Of a DNA stretch of 64,000 nt, positions 35,534 through 44,467 are shown piece by piece. Positions within the stretch are counted from its first letter, which is position 1. Every line of letters begins with the position of its first letter. Origin of the DNA: Rhodococcus qingshengii JCM 15477. Its GTDB lineage: Bacteria > Actinomycetota > Actinomycetes > Mycobacteriales > Mycobacteriaceae. The DNA lies in contig NZ_CP096563.1 of the NCBI RefSeq assembly GCF_023221595.1, positions 4,769,001-4,833,000 on the forward strand. Reading direction: 5' to 3'. The position numbers were made by a program, and so were the translations under genes. The notes below the pieces were generated by a model. It was given only the letters and a program-made list of their open reading frames with translations, did not search any database and was not told the DNA's origin.

Positions 35534-36426
35534 ACCCGCTCCAGTTTCTTGGTACCGAACAGTCCATTGGGTCTGACGAAGAGGATCACCACGATGATCA
35601 GTAGCGCGGATGTCTGCTGCAGCGAACCGCCGATGACCGAAATGTAGCCGCTGAGCATCGATTCCAGAACACCGATCGTCAACCCACCCACAACTGCGCC
35701 GACAAGACTGTCCAGACCGCCGAACAGCGCTGCCGCAGATGCTGCGATGAAGATCGGGAACATGGTCGTGAGGCCGAGTTGTTGCGGCGAGAGCGGAGTG
35801 ACCAGGACACCGGCCAGTGCGCCGATCGCTGCCGCAACACCCCAGCCGATTGCGAGTATCCGGCTGGTCGGAACTCCGGCGAGAGTGGCAGATTCGGCAT
35901 TGTCCGCGACGGCACGCATGTGCAGACCGACTCTCGTCTTGCGAAAGAGCAAGGACATCAACACAAGTAGGACAACGAGCGCAACCAGTACGCCCAGTGC
36001 GTCGCCGTACACGCGCGCGCCGCCCACCGAGATGTAGTCGGTGGGACCGTTGGGAAACGGGCTCGGCATGATCTTCGTTTCGCTCCCCCACAACATTCCG
36101 GCCAACGAGTTGAGCCCGGTGAACAATCCCAGTGCCACTATCAGCACTGCCATGTCACTTCTACGTTGAACCGGCCGGATGAGCAGACGCTCCATCAACG
36201 CCCCGAGCAGGAAGCCGAGAGCGAGAGCCGCTCCGATCGCGGCCCAGATCGGCCAGGACATCGTTGTGAGCCACCACGCCACGAAGGTTGTGAACAGGGC
36301 CAACTCGCCCTGAGCGAAGTTGATCGTGCCGGTGGCACGGAACACCACCACGAGTGCCAGCGCGAGAATTGCATAGATCGATCCGTTGGTCAATCCGGAG
36401 ATGAGTCGTTCGAGAAAGAGTGTCAC
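35530..36426 (-). CDS. LivH-type ABC permease
   Basis: This 298-residue membrane protein with about eight helices begins LISGLTNGSIYAILALALVV, followed by FRATGTINFAQGELALF, the family's first signature. It carries TRVGLHMRAVADNAESATLA (EAA loop) and SLVGAVVGGLTIGVLESML. It pairs with the LivM-type permease and lies three bases after the LivF-type ATPase gene. All five importer parts are present and intact. Confidence 0.9.
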   Translation of the reverse strand: MTLFLERLISGLTNGSIYAILALALVVVFRATGTINFAQGELALFTTFVAWWLTTMSWPIWAAIGAALALGFLLGALMERLLIRPVQRRSDMAVLIVALGLFTGLNSLAGMLWGSETKIMPSPFPNGPTDYISVGGARVYGDALGVLVALVVLLVLMSLLFRKTRVGLHMRAVADNAESATLAGVPTSRILAIGWGVAAAIGALAGVLVTPLSPQQLGLTTMFPIFIAASAAALFGGLDSLVGAVVGGLTIGVLESMLSGYISVIGGSLQQTSALLIIVVILFVRPNGLFGTKKLERV

Positions 36427-36429
36427 CGT

Positions 36430-37143
36430 TTACTCCTGGTACCCGAGATAGGCGCTGCGCACGACGTCGTCGGAACGAAATTCCTCGGGCGTGCCGGCAG
36501 CGACGATGGTGCCTACGTCGAGCAGGAAGACCTTCGACGCGAGTTTCATCGCGAGATCGGCATTCTGTTCCACGATCAGCAGTGCAGTTCCGTCGCTCCG
36601 GTTGATAGCACCGAGTGTGTCGAACAATTCGGCGATGACGATGGGCGCCAGACCCAGGCTCGGTTCGTCGCACAAAAGCAGGGTGGGACGGCTCATCAAT
36701 GCCCGCGCGACCGCGAGCATCTGCTGTTCACCGCCTGACAGCGAACCTGCCAACTGTGTGGACCTCCTCGCGAGCACCGGAAATGTCTCACACCACCGCT
36801 CGATGTCGGCCTCGATCTCCGCCTTGTCGTTGCGAAGCGCAGCGCCGACGAGCAGGTTGTCACGTACCGACAGTTGACCGAGAGTTCCACGGCCCTGTGG
36901 GACAAGGCTGACGCCGGCGGCCACGGCGCGTTCAGGTTTGGATCCGAGCGGCGAACCGTTGAAGGTGATCGTTCCCTGGTGCGGAATCAATCCGGCAAGC
37001 GCACGCATCATGGTGGTCTTGCCGGCACCGTTCGCGCCGAGAACGACAGCGACCCCGCCGGGTTCCACGTCGAGCGAAACCCCGTGCAGTACATTGCCTC
37101 GCCCGTAACCGGCATGCAGATCATCGACGCTCAGCAGGATCAT
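36430..37143 (-). CDS. LivF-type ABC ATPase
   Basis: This 237-residue ATPase has Walker A GANGAGKTT (about 36-44), signature LSGGEQQMLAVARAL, Walker B LLLCDEPSLGLAP and the switch His replaced in LLIVEQNADLAM (Gln-Asn, normal for LivF). It powers the importer together with the LivG-type ATPase, overlapping its stop codon by four bases (ATGA). Confidence 0.92.
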   Translation of the reverse strand: MILLSVDDLHAGYGRGNVLHGVSLDVEPGGVAVVLGANGAGKTTMMRALAGLIPHQGTITFNGSPLGSKPERAVAAGVSLVPQGRGTLGQLSVRDNLLVGAALRNDKAEIEADIERWCETFPVLARRSTQLAGSLSGGEQQMLAVARALMSRPTLLLCDEPSLGLAPIVIAELFDTLGAINRSDGTALLIVEQNADLAMKLASKVFLLDVGTIVAAGTPEEFRSDDVVRSAYLGYQE

Positions 37144-37943
37144 GCCGCTCGCCCCAGATAAGCATTGATCACGGCGTCGTTCTGCTGGATCTCCGCCGGA
37201 GTACCTTCAGCGATCTTGTGGCCGAAGTTCAGTGCGACAACGTGATCGGAGATACCCAGCACCAATCCCATGTGGTGTTCGACCAGAAGCGCTCCGAAGC
37301 CGAAGTCGTCGCGGAGCGAGACGATCAGTTCTCCCAGCTCCTTGACTTCGCTGTGTGTGAGCCCGCCGGCGGGCTCGTCGAGCAGAAGCAGCGAAGGCTC
37401 GGACATCAATGCTCGTGCCAGTTCGACGCGCTTGAGTGTTCCGAACGGAAGGCCTGCTGCCGGCGCGTTCGCGACGTCGACGAGTTCGAGGCGTTCGAGC
37501 AGGTACCAGGCCTTCTCTCGCAGTTCTCGGACTCGGGCGCGCGCTGGAGGCCAGCCGAGAACCCCGCTCGCCAGTCCGAAGCGGCCCCGAGACGATCCGC
37601 CGACCATGGTGTTGTCGAAGACGCTCATGCCGCTGAACAGTGCGAGATTCTGGAAGGTCCGAGCGATCCCTGCAGATGCCAATGCATAGGGCCGCAATCC
37701 CAAGAGGTCGGTTCCTTGCCAGGTGATGACACCGCGACTCGGTTCGTAAATCCTTGTGATGCAGTTGAACAGCGTGGTCTTACCAGCGCCGTTCGGCCCG
37801 ATGAGTCCGCAGATCTGGCCGGCGTGGACGTCGAAGCCGACGTCGTCGAGAGCCGTGACTCCGCCGAATTCGATCGATACATCGGAGAGCGTGAGTACGA
37901 CCGGGTCATTCGCGGGTTGTGCGGGTGGTGTGTTTCCAAGCAT
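37140..37943 (-). CDS. LivG-type ABC ATPase, first gene of importer operon
   Basis: This 267-residue ATPase has Walker [10 protein letters not shown], the LivG-specific [19 protein letters not shown] (Q-loop), and Walker [16 protein letters not shown] followed by [20 protein letters not shown]. The signature is [15 protein letters not shown], a variant lacking the usual SGG/YG(E/Q)Q but common in HAAT ATPases of actinobacteria. The ATG at 37943 has AGGAGGTG at good spacing; the frame extends to 37970. It is divergent from the SnoaL-SDR operon across 114 bases. Confidence 0.92.
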   Translation of the reverse strand: MLGNTPPAQPANDPVVLTLSDVSIEFGGVTALDDVGFDVHAGQICGLIGPNGAGKTTLFNCITRIYEPSRGVITWQGTDLLGLRPYALASAGIARTFQNLALFSGMSVFDNTMVGGSSRGRFGLASGVLGWPPARARVRELREKAWYLLERLELVDVANAPAAGLPFGTLKRVELARALMSEPSLLLLDEPAGGLTHSEVKELGELIVSLRDDFGFGALLVEHHMGLVLGISDHVVALNFGHKIAEGTPAEIQQNDAVINAYLGRAA

Positions 37944-37988
37944 TGGTTTCACCTCCTCGTGACACTTCAATTAACAGTGTGATAGAGA

Positions 37989-38000
37989 TTACTACAGTAA
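37989..38000. promoter_or_regulatory. Palindrome in divergent promoter of the importer and SnoaL operons
   Basis: TTACT-AC-AGTAA is a perfect 12-base dyad in the AT-rich 114-base spacer between two divergent operons. It lies 46 bases from the LivG-type start and 58 from the SnoaL start. It is a candidate operator for joint control. Confidence 0.4.
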
Positions 38001-38057
38001 ACAGAGGCACTCCGTCAACGTGCGGCCCCCAATCCGGAGCCGAGAAGGGACATCATC

Positions 38058-38645
38058 GTGAGGTCCAACAACATTCACGCAGTCGACAGCGGCGGGGGCC
38101 CAGACGTCAGGGACTACAGCCCGGTCGACGCTCTCGTCGCCAAGCAGGAAATCTACGAGGTTCTGGCTCGTTTCCTCCGAGCTGCCGATCGCGGAGACGT
38201 CGAGGACGCCAGGCGGTGTTATCTACCCGGCGCAACCGAAGACCACGGGGGTGTCTTCACCGGCACCGCCGACGACTACATCGACCACATCGCCGGGGCC
38301 ATCACTCACCCACGGTCACTGACCACCCACGCAATGACCAACGTCCTGATCGAACTCGACGGGGACACAGCACACGTCGAGTCCTACGTGCTTGCCTTCG
38401 CACGAATCAAGCACTCGGACGGCATAGCCGGCACACTCACCTCGGCGCGCCTGATCGACCGCTTCGGCTACGAGGACGGCAGGTGGGGAATCCGCCACCG
38501 CGCCCTGCGGTGGGACTGGAACCACGACATGGCCACAGCCGAAGGCTGGATCTTCGGGATGCTCGCGCCTGAAACGTCCTTGAAGAAGAGCAAGAAATTT
38601 CCCGACGACCTCATCTACACCCGGCAGACACAGGAGCACTCATGA
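38058..38645 (+). CDS. SnoaL_4/scytalone-dehydratase-like protein
   Basis: This 195-residue NTF2-fold protein has VAKQEIYEVLARFLRAADRG, DVEDARRCYLPGATEDHGGV with the conserved YxP-x-A-x-x-DHGxF motif, THAMTNVLIELDGDTAHVES and an RYxDRxx-like RLIDRFGYEDGRWGIRHRAL. This subgroup includes dehydratases such as the bile-acid 7-alpha-dehydratase and ring hydroxylating accessory proteins. A GTG start at 38058 follows GAGAAGGGAC. It opens a four-gene operon with ATGA overlaps. The role is probably a dehydration or isomerisation of a cyclic intermediate. Confidence 0.82.
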   Translation: MRSNNIHAVDSGGGPDVRDYSPVDALVAKQEIYEVLARFLRAADRGDVEDARRCYLPGATEDHGGVFTGTADDYIDHIAGAITHPRSLTTHAMTNVLIELDGDTAHVESYVLAFARIKHSDGIAGTLTSARLIDRFGYEDGRWGIRHRALRWDWNHDMATAEGWIFGMLAPETSLKKSKKFPDDLIYTRQTQEHS

Positions 38646-39412
38646 CAAGGTTTCGCGGAACGCCGATAGAGGGCGCGACTGTCCTCGTCACCGGCGCCAA
38701 TCGAGGGCTCGGCTTGGCCTTCGTCCAACAGGCGAAGTCGATGGGTGCCGCCAAAATTTATGCAGGGGTGAGAAATCCCGACGAGGCGCCCGCCGAGCTG
38801 CGATCCACCGGAGCGCACATCGTCGAACTCGACGTGACCGATCCAGGACTCGTCGATGCAGCGGCCAGGGAGTGCGGTGACACCACAGTGGTCGTCAACA
38901 ATGCCGGACTGTTCACCGGGAATCGGTTGATCGAGGCCTACGACCAAGCGGCTGCGCGAGCCGAGATGGAGGTCAACTACTTCGGGCCTCTGACGATGAT
39001 CCGCGCCTTCGCGCCGGTACTCGCCGCCCGCGGCGGAGGATCGATAGTCAACGTCCTGTCGGTGGCCGCAATCGCTCCGACCGCCTTCATGGGTGGCTAT
39101 TCACCGGCCAAGGCGGCTGCTCTGTCGCTCGGCGGCATCGCTCGCGCCGAACTCGAACCGCACGGCATCACCGTCACGTCGTTGATCGTCGGCAGCGTCG
39201 ACACCCGCATGGCGTCACATGTGCAGGGCCACAAGGAAAACCCTCTCGACATCGCGGCAACCGGACTCGCCGCCATGCAACGCGGCGAGTGGACGTGCGA
39301 CACCGATTTCATGGCAATCGACGCGCGTGCGCGCCTGGCCCGCGACCCGATTCGGTACGAACGCGGACTGGGCAAGCTCCTCTTCGCCGGCGAACTGACC
39401 ACCCGATCATGA
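38642..39412 (+). CDS. SDR-family oxidoreductase
   Basis: This 256-residue classical short-chain dehydrogenase has the cofactor motif VTGANRGLGLAF, VVVNNAGLF, a Ser in NVLSVAAIAP, and the catalytic YSPAK. It oxidises or reduces an alcohol/ketone with NAD(P). The ATG overlaps the preceding stop (ATGA), so it is translated with the SnoaL gene. It is likely one step in the breakdown of the compound imported by the opposite operon. Confidence 0.9.
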   Translation: MTRFRGTPIEGATVLVTGANRGLGLAFVQQAKSMGAAKIYAGVRNPDEAPAELRSTGAHIVELDVTDPGLVDAAARECGDTTVVVNNAGLFTGNRLIEAYDQAAARAEMEVNYFGPLTMIRAFAPVLAARGGGSIVNVLSVAAIAPTAFMGGYSPAKAAALSLGGIARAELEPHGITVTSLIVGSVDTRMASHVQGHKENPLDIAATGLAAMQRGEWTCDTDFMAIDARARLARDPIRYERGLGKLLFAGELTTRS

Positions 39413-40464
39413 GCGATCCGATTCGTGTTGCCCAGTGGGCGACCGGCGCCATCGGCAAGACGGCGCTACGCGGAATCATCGATCGTCCCGACCTCGAGTT
39501 GGTCGGCCTCTACGTGTACAGCGACGCCAAGGCGGGTCGAGACGCCGGTGACATCGCCAGACGAGCACCGACGGGGGTGATCGCTACACGCGACGTGGAC
39601 GAGATCATCCGCTCGCGCCCACAGGTTCTCATCCACAGTCCGCGGTTGCAGATTCCGTACGAACGCCACGACGACGATCTGTGCCGTCTGCTTCGCGCCG
39701 GGATCAACGTGATCACGACGGCCGGGCAGCACTTCCCCCGCGCACACGGCACCGAACGCGAGCACATGTTCGCCCAAGCATGCAAGGAAGGCGATTCGAC
39801 GCTCTTCGGGGTCGGCGTGAGCCCAGGTGTCATCGGCGAGCGATTGGCGTTGGCGCTGACGGGAACATCGATCGAACTCGACCGAATTACGATCGACGAG
39901 GTGCTCGACGCTCGCGGCATGCCTGACCCCGACTTCGCGTTCACCGTCATGGGAATGGGTTCGCCCCCGGAGGAACTGGACGGAACCGGGCCGTTGCCCT
40001 CGCTGTACGCGTCGCTGTACCTCGAGACCATCGCGTTCATGTGCGAGCGCCTGGGCGTCACCTACGACGAGGTCGTGTCCGATCACAGGGTCGTTCCGGC
40101 ACGTACGGATCTCGACGTCGCCGCCGGACGCATCGCCGCGGGAACCGTCGGAACCACCGAATGGCGCTGGCACGCAATGGTCGACGGAAAGCAGTTCCTC
40201 ACCCTCGCCATCATCTGGACCATGGAACCTGCTCGCGACGAATACGCGGGACGGGACCAATGGGAAGTCCACCTCTTCGGCAAACCCGAGATCGTGATGA
40301 CCGTCAACCTGGTCGAACCACAAGATCCGAACAGTCGCACGACAGCCGGTCAGTTCATCACTGCAGGCCCGGCACTACGCGCCGTCGAGCATGTACTCGC
40401 TGCTCCCGCCGGCATTTTCGAACCCCCTGTCTTTGCCCCCTTCAGATTGGAGCATTCAGCATGA
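39409..40464 (+). CDS. Dihydrodipicolinate-reductase-like / diaminopentanoate-dehydrogenase-like protein
   Basis: This 351-residue protein has an N-terminal Rossmann domain (VAQWATGAIGKTALRGIIDR) and a C-terminal domain with the family's FGVGVSPGVIGERLALALTG and EWRWHAMVDGKQFLTLAIIW. Relatives include 2,4-diaminopentanoate dehydrogenase and many mycobacterial proteins next to SnoaL, SDR and CoA-ligase genes. The ATG at 39409 overlaps the preceding stop (ATGA); the frame extends upstream inside the SDR gene without support. The substrate is unknown. Confidence 0.82.
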   Translation: MSDPIRVAQWATGAIGKTALRGIIDRPDLELVGLYVYSDAKAGRDAGDIARRAPTGVIATRDVDEIIRSRPQVLIHSPRLQIPYERHDDDLCRLLRAGINVITTAGQHFPRAHGTEREHMFAQACKEGDSTLFGVGVSPGVIGERLALALTGTSIELDRITIDEVLDARGMPDPDFAFTVMGMGSPPEELDGTGPLPSLYASLYLETIAFMCERLGVTYDEVVSDHRVVPARTDLDVAAGRIAAGTVGTTEWRWHAMVDGKQFLTLAIIWTMEPARDEYAGRDQWEVHLFGKPEIVMTVNLVEPQDPNSRTTAGQFITAGPALRAVEHVLAAPAGIFEPPVFAPFRLEHSA

Positions 40465-42104
40465 CAACTCAGCCGACGGCCGTAGGTTCGACTGCCACCC
40501 GTGAACCTGCCACCCGTGAACCTGCCGTCCGTGAACCTTCCGTGAACGCGCTCCTGCCCGACGGTCGCCCCGTGCAGAATCTGGAAGACTTGCTGCGCAG
40601 CCGGGCGATTGCCAGTCCGGAGAGCACCGCCGTCATCTCCGATGACGGGCGTACCAGTTTCCGTGAACTCGACATCGAAACAAATCGTGTCGCGAATGCA
40701 CTTCTGCGCGATGGTGTTCGACCCGGCGACCGGGTGGCGTACATCGGGGCCAATGCACCGTCTTTCCTCTCCGTCCTGTACGGATCTTCGAAGATGGGCT
40801 CGATTCTGACGGCCGTCAACAATCGGCTGGCACCGGGCGAGGTCGGCTACATCCTGAGCAACAGCGAGCCGACCGTCGTCGTACTCGGAGCAGGCGATGA
40901 GGGCCTCTCCGACGTCGCCGCGGCGGTCGGTAGCGTCCGGACCGTCGTCACGGTGGACGGTTCCGGAAACTCGATCTCGTGGAACGACTGGCTTTCCGGT
41001 GTCGGCGACGACGATCCGGGGTCGTCGCGCCGCCCCGACGACACAGCGCTGATCTTCTACTCGTCGGGAACCACCGGTCACCCCAAGGGAATCGAACTCA
41101 CCGGCGCCAACCTCGGCCGTGCCCTCGCCACCATGTATCACCTGCTCGATCTCGACACCGACTCCGTGGCTATGTGCCCGGTTCCGTTCTTCCATGTGGC
41201 CGGACTGGGTCTCGCCCTGGTCACGACGCTCGGCGGTGGCGCTCTACTGCTCGAGACCATCGCCGGACCTCTCGAACTCGTCGCGCTGATGCAGGAGTAC
41301 AAAGTCACGCATGCGGTCGCCGTTCCCGCGGTGATCAGCGTCCTGACCTCCCTTCCGGCTGTGCGCGAGGCAGATTGGAGTGCCCTGCAGTTCCTGGTCT
41401 ACGGAGCCGCGCCGATGCCACTGCCCCTGTTGCAAGACGCGACCGAGGTCTTCGGGTGTAGTTTCCTGCAGGCATACGGACTCACCGAGTCGACCGGCGG
41501 CGTCACCATGCTGACCCCGGAAGATCATCGGGCGACCGACGAGTCGACCGCGCATCGGTTGAAGTCCGTCGGGCAGCCGATGTTCGGAGTGCCCATCCGC
41601 ATCGTCGATCCCGTGACGCTCGAAGACGTCCCGGTCGGTACCCGCGGCGAGGTCGTCATCGGCGGCGCTCACGTCATGAAGCGTTACTGGCGTAACGAAG
41701 CAGCCACTGCGGCCACCATGTTGGACGGTGACTGGCTTCGCACCGGAGACGGCGGATCGTTCGACGAGGACGGCTATCTCTACCTCCACGACCGCCTCAA
41801 GGACATGATCGTCTCCGGCGGTGAGAACGTCTATCCGGCCGAGGTGGAGAGTGTTCTCTCCGGGCACCCCGGCATCCGCGAGGTCGCGGTAGTCGGCGTT
41901 CACTCCGATCGGTGGGGTGAGACTCCCCTTGCCGTGGTCGTTCGAGCTGCTGATTCGGATGCAACCGAAGCGGAGATCATCGAGTGGTCACGCGAGCGAC
42001 TGGCTCACTTCAAGTGCCCCAGTGCAGTTCGGTTCATCGAGGAGCTGCCACGCAACGCTAGCGGGAAGCTGCTCAAGACTCGTTTGCGACAGGACTTCGC
42101 TTGA
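40461..42104 (+). CDS. Class I adenylate-forming acid-CoA ligase with repeated N-terminus
   Basis: This 547-residue ligase is the second acyl activator of the island. The P-loop is YSSGTTGHPKG (200-210), QAYGLTESTGGVTML is motif A5, WLRTGDGGSFDEDGYLYLHD has the ATP-binding Asp, GGENVYPAEVESVL follows and Lys in NASGKLLKTRL is catalytic. The domain order fits medium/long-chain or aromatic acid ligases. Residues 12-26 carry a TREPA-like repeat encoded by three 15-base direct repeats, which is absent from the family core. The ATG at 40461 overlaps the previous stop. A hairpin terminator follows. Confidence 0.88.
   Translation: MTTQPTAVGSTATREPATREPAVREPSVNALLPDGRPVQNLEDLLRSRAIASPESTAVISDDGRTSFRELDIETNRVANALLRDGVRPGDRVAYIGANAPSFLSVLYGSSKMGSILTAVNNRLAPGEVGYILSNSEPTVVVLGAGDEGLSDVAAAVGSVRTVVTVDGSGNSISWNDWLSGVGDDDPGSSRRPDDTALIFYSSGTTGHPKGIELTGANLGRALATMYHLLDLDTDSVAMCPVPFFHVAGLGLALVTTLGGGALLLETIAGPLELVALMQEYKVTHAVAVPAVISVLTSLPAVREADWSALQFLVYGAAPMPLPLLQDATEVFGCSFLQAYGLTESTGGVTMLTPEDHRATDESTAHRLKSVGQPMFGVPIRIVDPVTLEDVPVGTRGEVVIGGAHVMKRYWRNEAATAATMLDGDWLRTGDGGSFDEDGYLYLHDRLKDMIVSGGENVYPAEVESVLSGHPGIREVAVVGVHSDRWGETPLAVVVRAADSDATEAEIIEWSRERLAHFKCPSAVRFIEELPRNASGKLLKTRLRQDFA
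40494..40538 (+). repeat. Three tandem 15-base repeats in ligase N-terminus
   Basis: GCCACCCGTGAACCT occurs twice in a row (40494-40523), followed by GCCGTCCGTGAACCT (40524-40538). They encode (A/V)TREP-type pentapeptides near the start of the CoA ligase. Such in-frame repeats can change copy number by slippage without breaking the frame. Confidence 0.85.
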
Positions 42105-42115
42105 GTCCATGACAC

Positions 42116-42156
42116 GAATTCGGGGCCGGTCGCTTCGAGCGATCGGCCCCGAATTC
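42116..42156. terminator. Bidirectional hairpin between CoA-ligase and VOC genes
   Basis: GAATTCGGGGCCG (42116-42128) and CGGCCCCGAATTC (42144-42156) form a perfect 13-base stem, with further inner pairing closed by a TTCGA loop. It lies 12 bases after the plus-strand stop and 23 before the minus-strand stop, so it can end both transcripts. Confidence 0.85.
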
Positions 42157-42178
42157 TGTCGTTCGATGTGAAGCACGC

Positions 42179-42910
42179 TCAGCGTGGGTGAATCCGGAAC
42201 TCCACGCCGCCGACACTCAGCCCGGGCTCGACGGCAGACGCGCCGCTCGACGCCGCCAGATCGATTGCAGTGAGCATCGACCGCTCCCCCGGAACGAACG
42301 ACACGACGCGTGATCCCAGCCTGATCGAGAGTGGTTGCGCCGAGACCGGTTTCTTTCCGAACACTTCGGCCCACAGCGTCGCCGTCCTGGCCGGATCGGG
42401 CGAGGACACGTCGACGCCGAGGATGTCGTCGACCCAGGGATCGAGGGAAACCTCCTTCTCCGTCTCATCCCAGAACCACTCGTCGGCGTCGGGAATCTCG
42501 TCGAGTTCTACGAGCAGTCCGAGATCACCGGGATGAAGTTGGACGATCCGGTGACCGTAGGCCTCGAGATCTGCCACCGTCCGAACATCGGCCGCAGCTG
42601 CACGTTCCAGATAGGGCTCGATGTTCGAAACCTGGATCGAGAGTGCATAGCCGCCCTCCCCTCCGCCCTTGCGGATCCATCTCGCCAGCGAGACCTTCTC
42701 GTCGAGCGGCGCGACGATCTCGAGAAATGCCTGCGGCCCGACGGCCAAGGTCTCGTCGGCCAAACCGATGTCTTCGAGCAGTGGATCCGCGAATCCTGGT
42801 GCCAGATTCAATGCTTCGCGCAATTGGTGACCGGTCTTGTCCACGTCTCGTGCACCGATCACCACCTGTCGCAGGATCTCCCACGTGCCCGCGTCGTGCG
42901 TGCCCGTCAC
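42179..42910 (-). CDS. VOC (glyoxalase/extradiol-type) family protein
   Basis: This 243-residue protein has two VOC-like beta-alpha-beta-beta-beta halves. The first (about 8-120) includes LRQVVIGARDVDKTGHQLRE, and the second (about 128-243) includes DDILGVDVSSPDPARTATLW followed by AEVFGKK. It is typical of glyoxalase-like proteins with a degenerate metal site. A GTG start at 42910 overlaps the oxygenase stop (GTGA), so the two are coupled. A role in processing the cleavage product of the oxygenase is inferred only from position. Confidence 0.78.
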   Translation of the reverse strand: MTGTHDAGTWEILRQVVIGARDVDKTGHQLREALNLAPGFADPLLEDIGLADETLAVGPQAFLEIVAPLDEKVSLARWIRKGGGEGGYALSIQVSNIEPYLERAAAADVRTVADLEAYGHRIVQLHPGDLGLLVELDEIPDADEWFWDETEKEVSLDPWVDDILGVDVSSPDPARTATLWAEVFGKKPVSAQPLSIRLGSRVVSFVPGERSMLTAIDLAASSGASAVEPGLSVGGVEFRIHPR

Positions 42911-44424
42911 AGTCCGACCGCTTCGGCGGCGGTGTCGGCACTCTGCCAGCGTCGGAGCTCGGCGCCCGGAGCCCACGTCGAGTGCGTACCACTCGAAATT
43001 CGTTCGGGAAGGCGAAGTTTACACAACGGTCCGTCTCCGACGCGGGCAGCGTCGAAGATCAAGCAGAAGGACGCATCCTCGTTCATGTCAGTGGTCAACG
43101 TGATGAGATAGCCGTCGTCTTCGGCGGTACCACCCACGCGCGGCGCCATCGAAGTCTCGCTGCCGTACACACCGTCACCGAAGGAGAATCGTTCCTCGTT
43201 GCCCGTCAGCAGGTCGTGTTTGACCAAGCCGTCGAACAGGAACCACGACGGTTTACCAGAAGCCGCATAGGCGTATCGGTACTTCTCGCCCGCGAAATTC
43301 CCGTTCATCATGCCGAATTCGGTGATCGAGTCACTGAGTTGCTCTTCACGCGTGACTCCGGTGACCAGGTTCAAACGCCAGCGGTGAAGCCGGGTCTGCA
43401 TACGATCGAGAGCGAGGAAACGGAAGGCGCGCTCCCACTGATTGCCCATACCGTTGTCCGACGGTTCCGGATCGCCCTGGTAGAAACCGTCCAGAACAAT
43501 CTCGTCGCCCTCTTCGTAGGCGTTCACGAAGTGCAGGACATAGGTCGGATCGGCTTCGAACCACTTGATGTCAGAGGTATTTCCGCGGCGTGGGATGACT
43601 CCGAGACGCAGCGGGATATCGGGATGGAAATTCGCGACGTGCGCGCCCTTCTCCAGCAGAACCGGATCCCAGAACAAGGGGCAGTCGTTGAGGATCGCGT
43701 AGTTCTCCGTGAAGGCCATGTCGTGCGGCAAGCGCGGACCGGGAAGTGGGACGTCGACGTAGTGGACCAACTCGTTGGCCGAGTCCACGACGCCGTAGTG
43801 CATGTACGGCGCTTCCTTGCTGTAGTTGAAGAACAGCATTTCTCCGGTCTTGTCGTCCACCTTCGGATGCGCGGACACACCCCATTCGAAGGGGAACTTG
43901 CCGTTCCAGCTTTCCTTGCCGAGTGTCTCCGCCGACATCGGATCGAGACGATACAGATCTCCGCACTGGTAGAAGCTGGTGAGAGCAGTCCCCCGGTGAA
44001 CGACGACGTCGGTGCTGGACGCGTCCTTCATACGGGTGCGCGCACCCTTGCCGCCCTCGGGGCGACTGAGTTTGGGAGACTCGGCAAGCCCGGCCCACAA
44101 CGCAGCGCCGGCGTCCTGCTCGGCCGCCAAGCCGTCGGTACGTACGAATCGGTTGCGGTAGAACGACTCTCCGTCGCGAAAGCCCACGATGTGAATCATG
44201 CCGTCACCGTCGAAGGGGTGATACGCCTTCATCGAGGGATGGAGCGGATTCTCGGTGTTACGCAGGTAGACACCGTCGAGGTCTTTCGGAACCTCACCGA
44301 ATACGACTTCGAGGTTGTCCGCTTTGAACTCGGTGGTCTGGGGTTGCCACGGGCCGGTGCGATACGGGTGATCGTCATCGGCGGGAAGGGTGGACAACAA
44401 CTTGCCTACGATTTCGACGTCCAT
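42907..44424 (-). CDS. Carotenoid-cleavage/lignostilbene-type oxygenase (RPE65 family)
   Basis: This 505-residue non-heme Fe(II) dioxygenase cleaves conjugated C=C bonds in carotenoids, stilbenes or phenylpropenoids. The four iron His ligands are visible: His186 (VSAHPKVD), His234 (RLPHDMAF), His298 (YVLHFVNA) and His481 (GTHSTWAPG). The N-terminal signature DLDGVYLRNTENPLHP and HPFDGDGMIH are also present, so the enzyme should be active. The ATG at 44424 has AAGAGAA upstream; the longer frame is unsupported. It is the middle gene of a thiolase-oxygenase-VOC operon. The substrate is unknown, but position among CoA ligases and thiolases points to a catabolic role rather than pigment or vitamin A metabolism. 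Confidence 0.9.
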   Translation of the reverse strand: MDVEIVGKLLSTLPADDDHPYRTGPWQPQTTEFKADNLEVVFGEVPKDLDGVYLRNTENPLHPSMKAYHPFDGDGMIHIVGFRDGESFYRNRFVRTDGLAAEQDAGAALWAGLAESPKLSRPEGGKGARTRMKDASSTDVVVHRGTALTSFYQCGDLYRLDPMSAETLGKESWNGKFPFEWGVSAHPKVDDKTGEMLFFNYSKEAPYMHYGVVDSANELVHYVDVPLPGPRLPHDMAFTENYAILNDCPLFWDPVLLEKGAHVANFHPDIPLRLGVIPRRGNTSDIKWFEADPTYVLHFVNAYEEGDEIVLDGFYQGDPEPSDNGMGNQWERAFRFLALDRMQTRLHRWRLNLVTGVTREEQLSDSITEFGMMNGNFAGEKYRYAYAASGKPSWFLFDGLVKHDLLTGNEERFSFGDGVYGSETSMAPRVGGTAEDDGYLITLTTDMNEDASFCLIFDAARVGDGPLCKLRLPERISSGTHSTWAPGAELRRWQSADTAAEAVGL

Positions 44425-44467
44425 GGAATTCTCTTTTCGACTGATGGGGAAAGGCTGGACTGCACTT

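Noticed and set aside
34534..36091. Long minus-strand frame extending the LivM-type gene upstream through the LivH-type gene.
   Set aside because: The extension overlaps livH in another frame, is Arg/Ser/His-rich and has no family similarity; the ATG at 35533 with ATGA coupling is the credible start.
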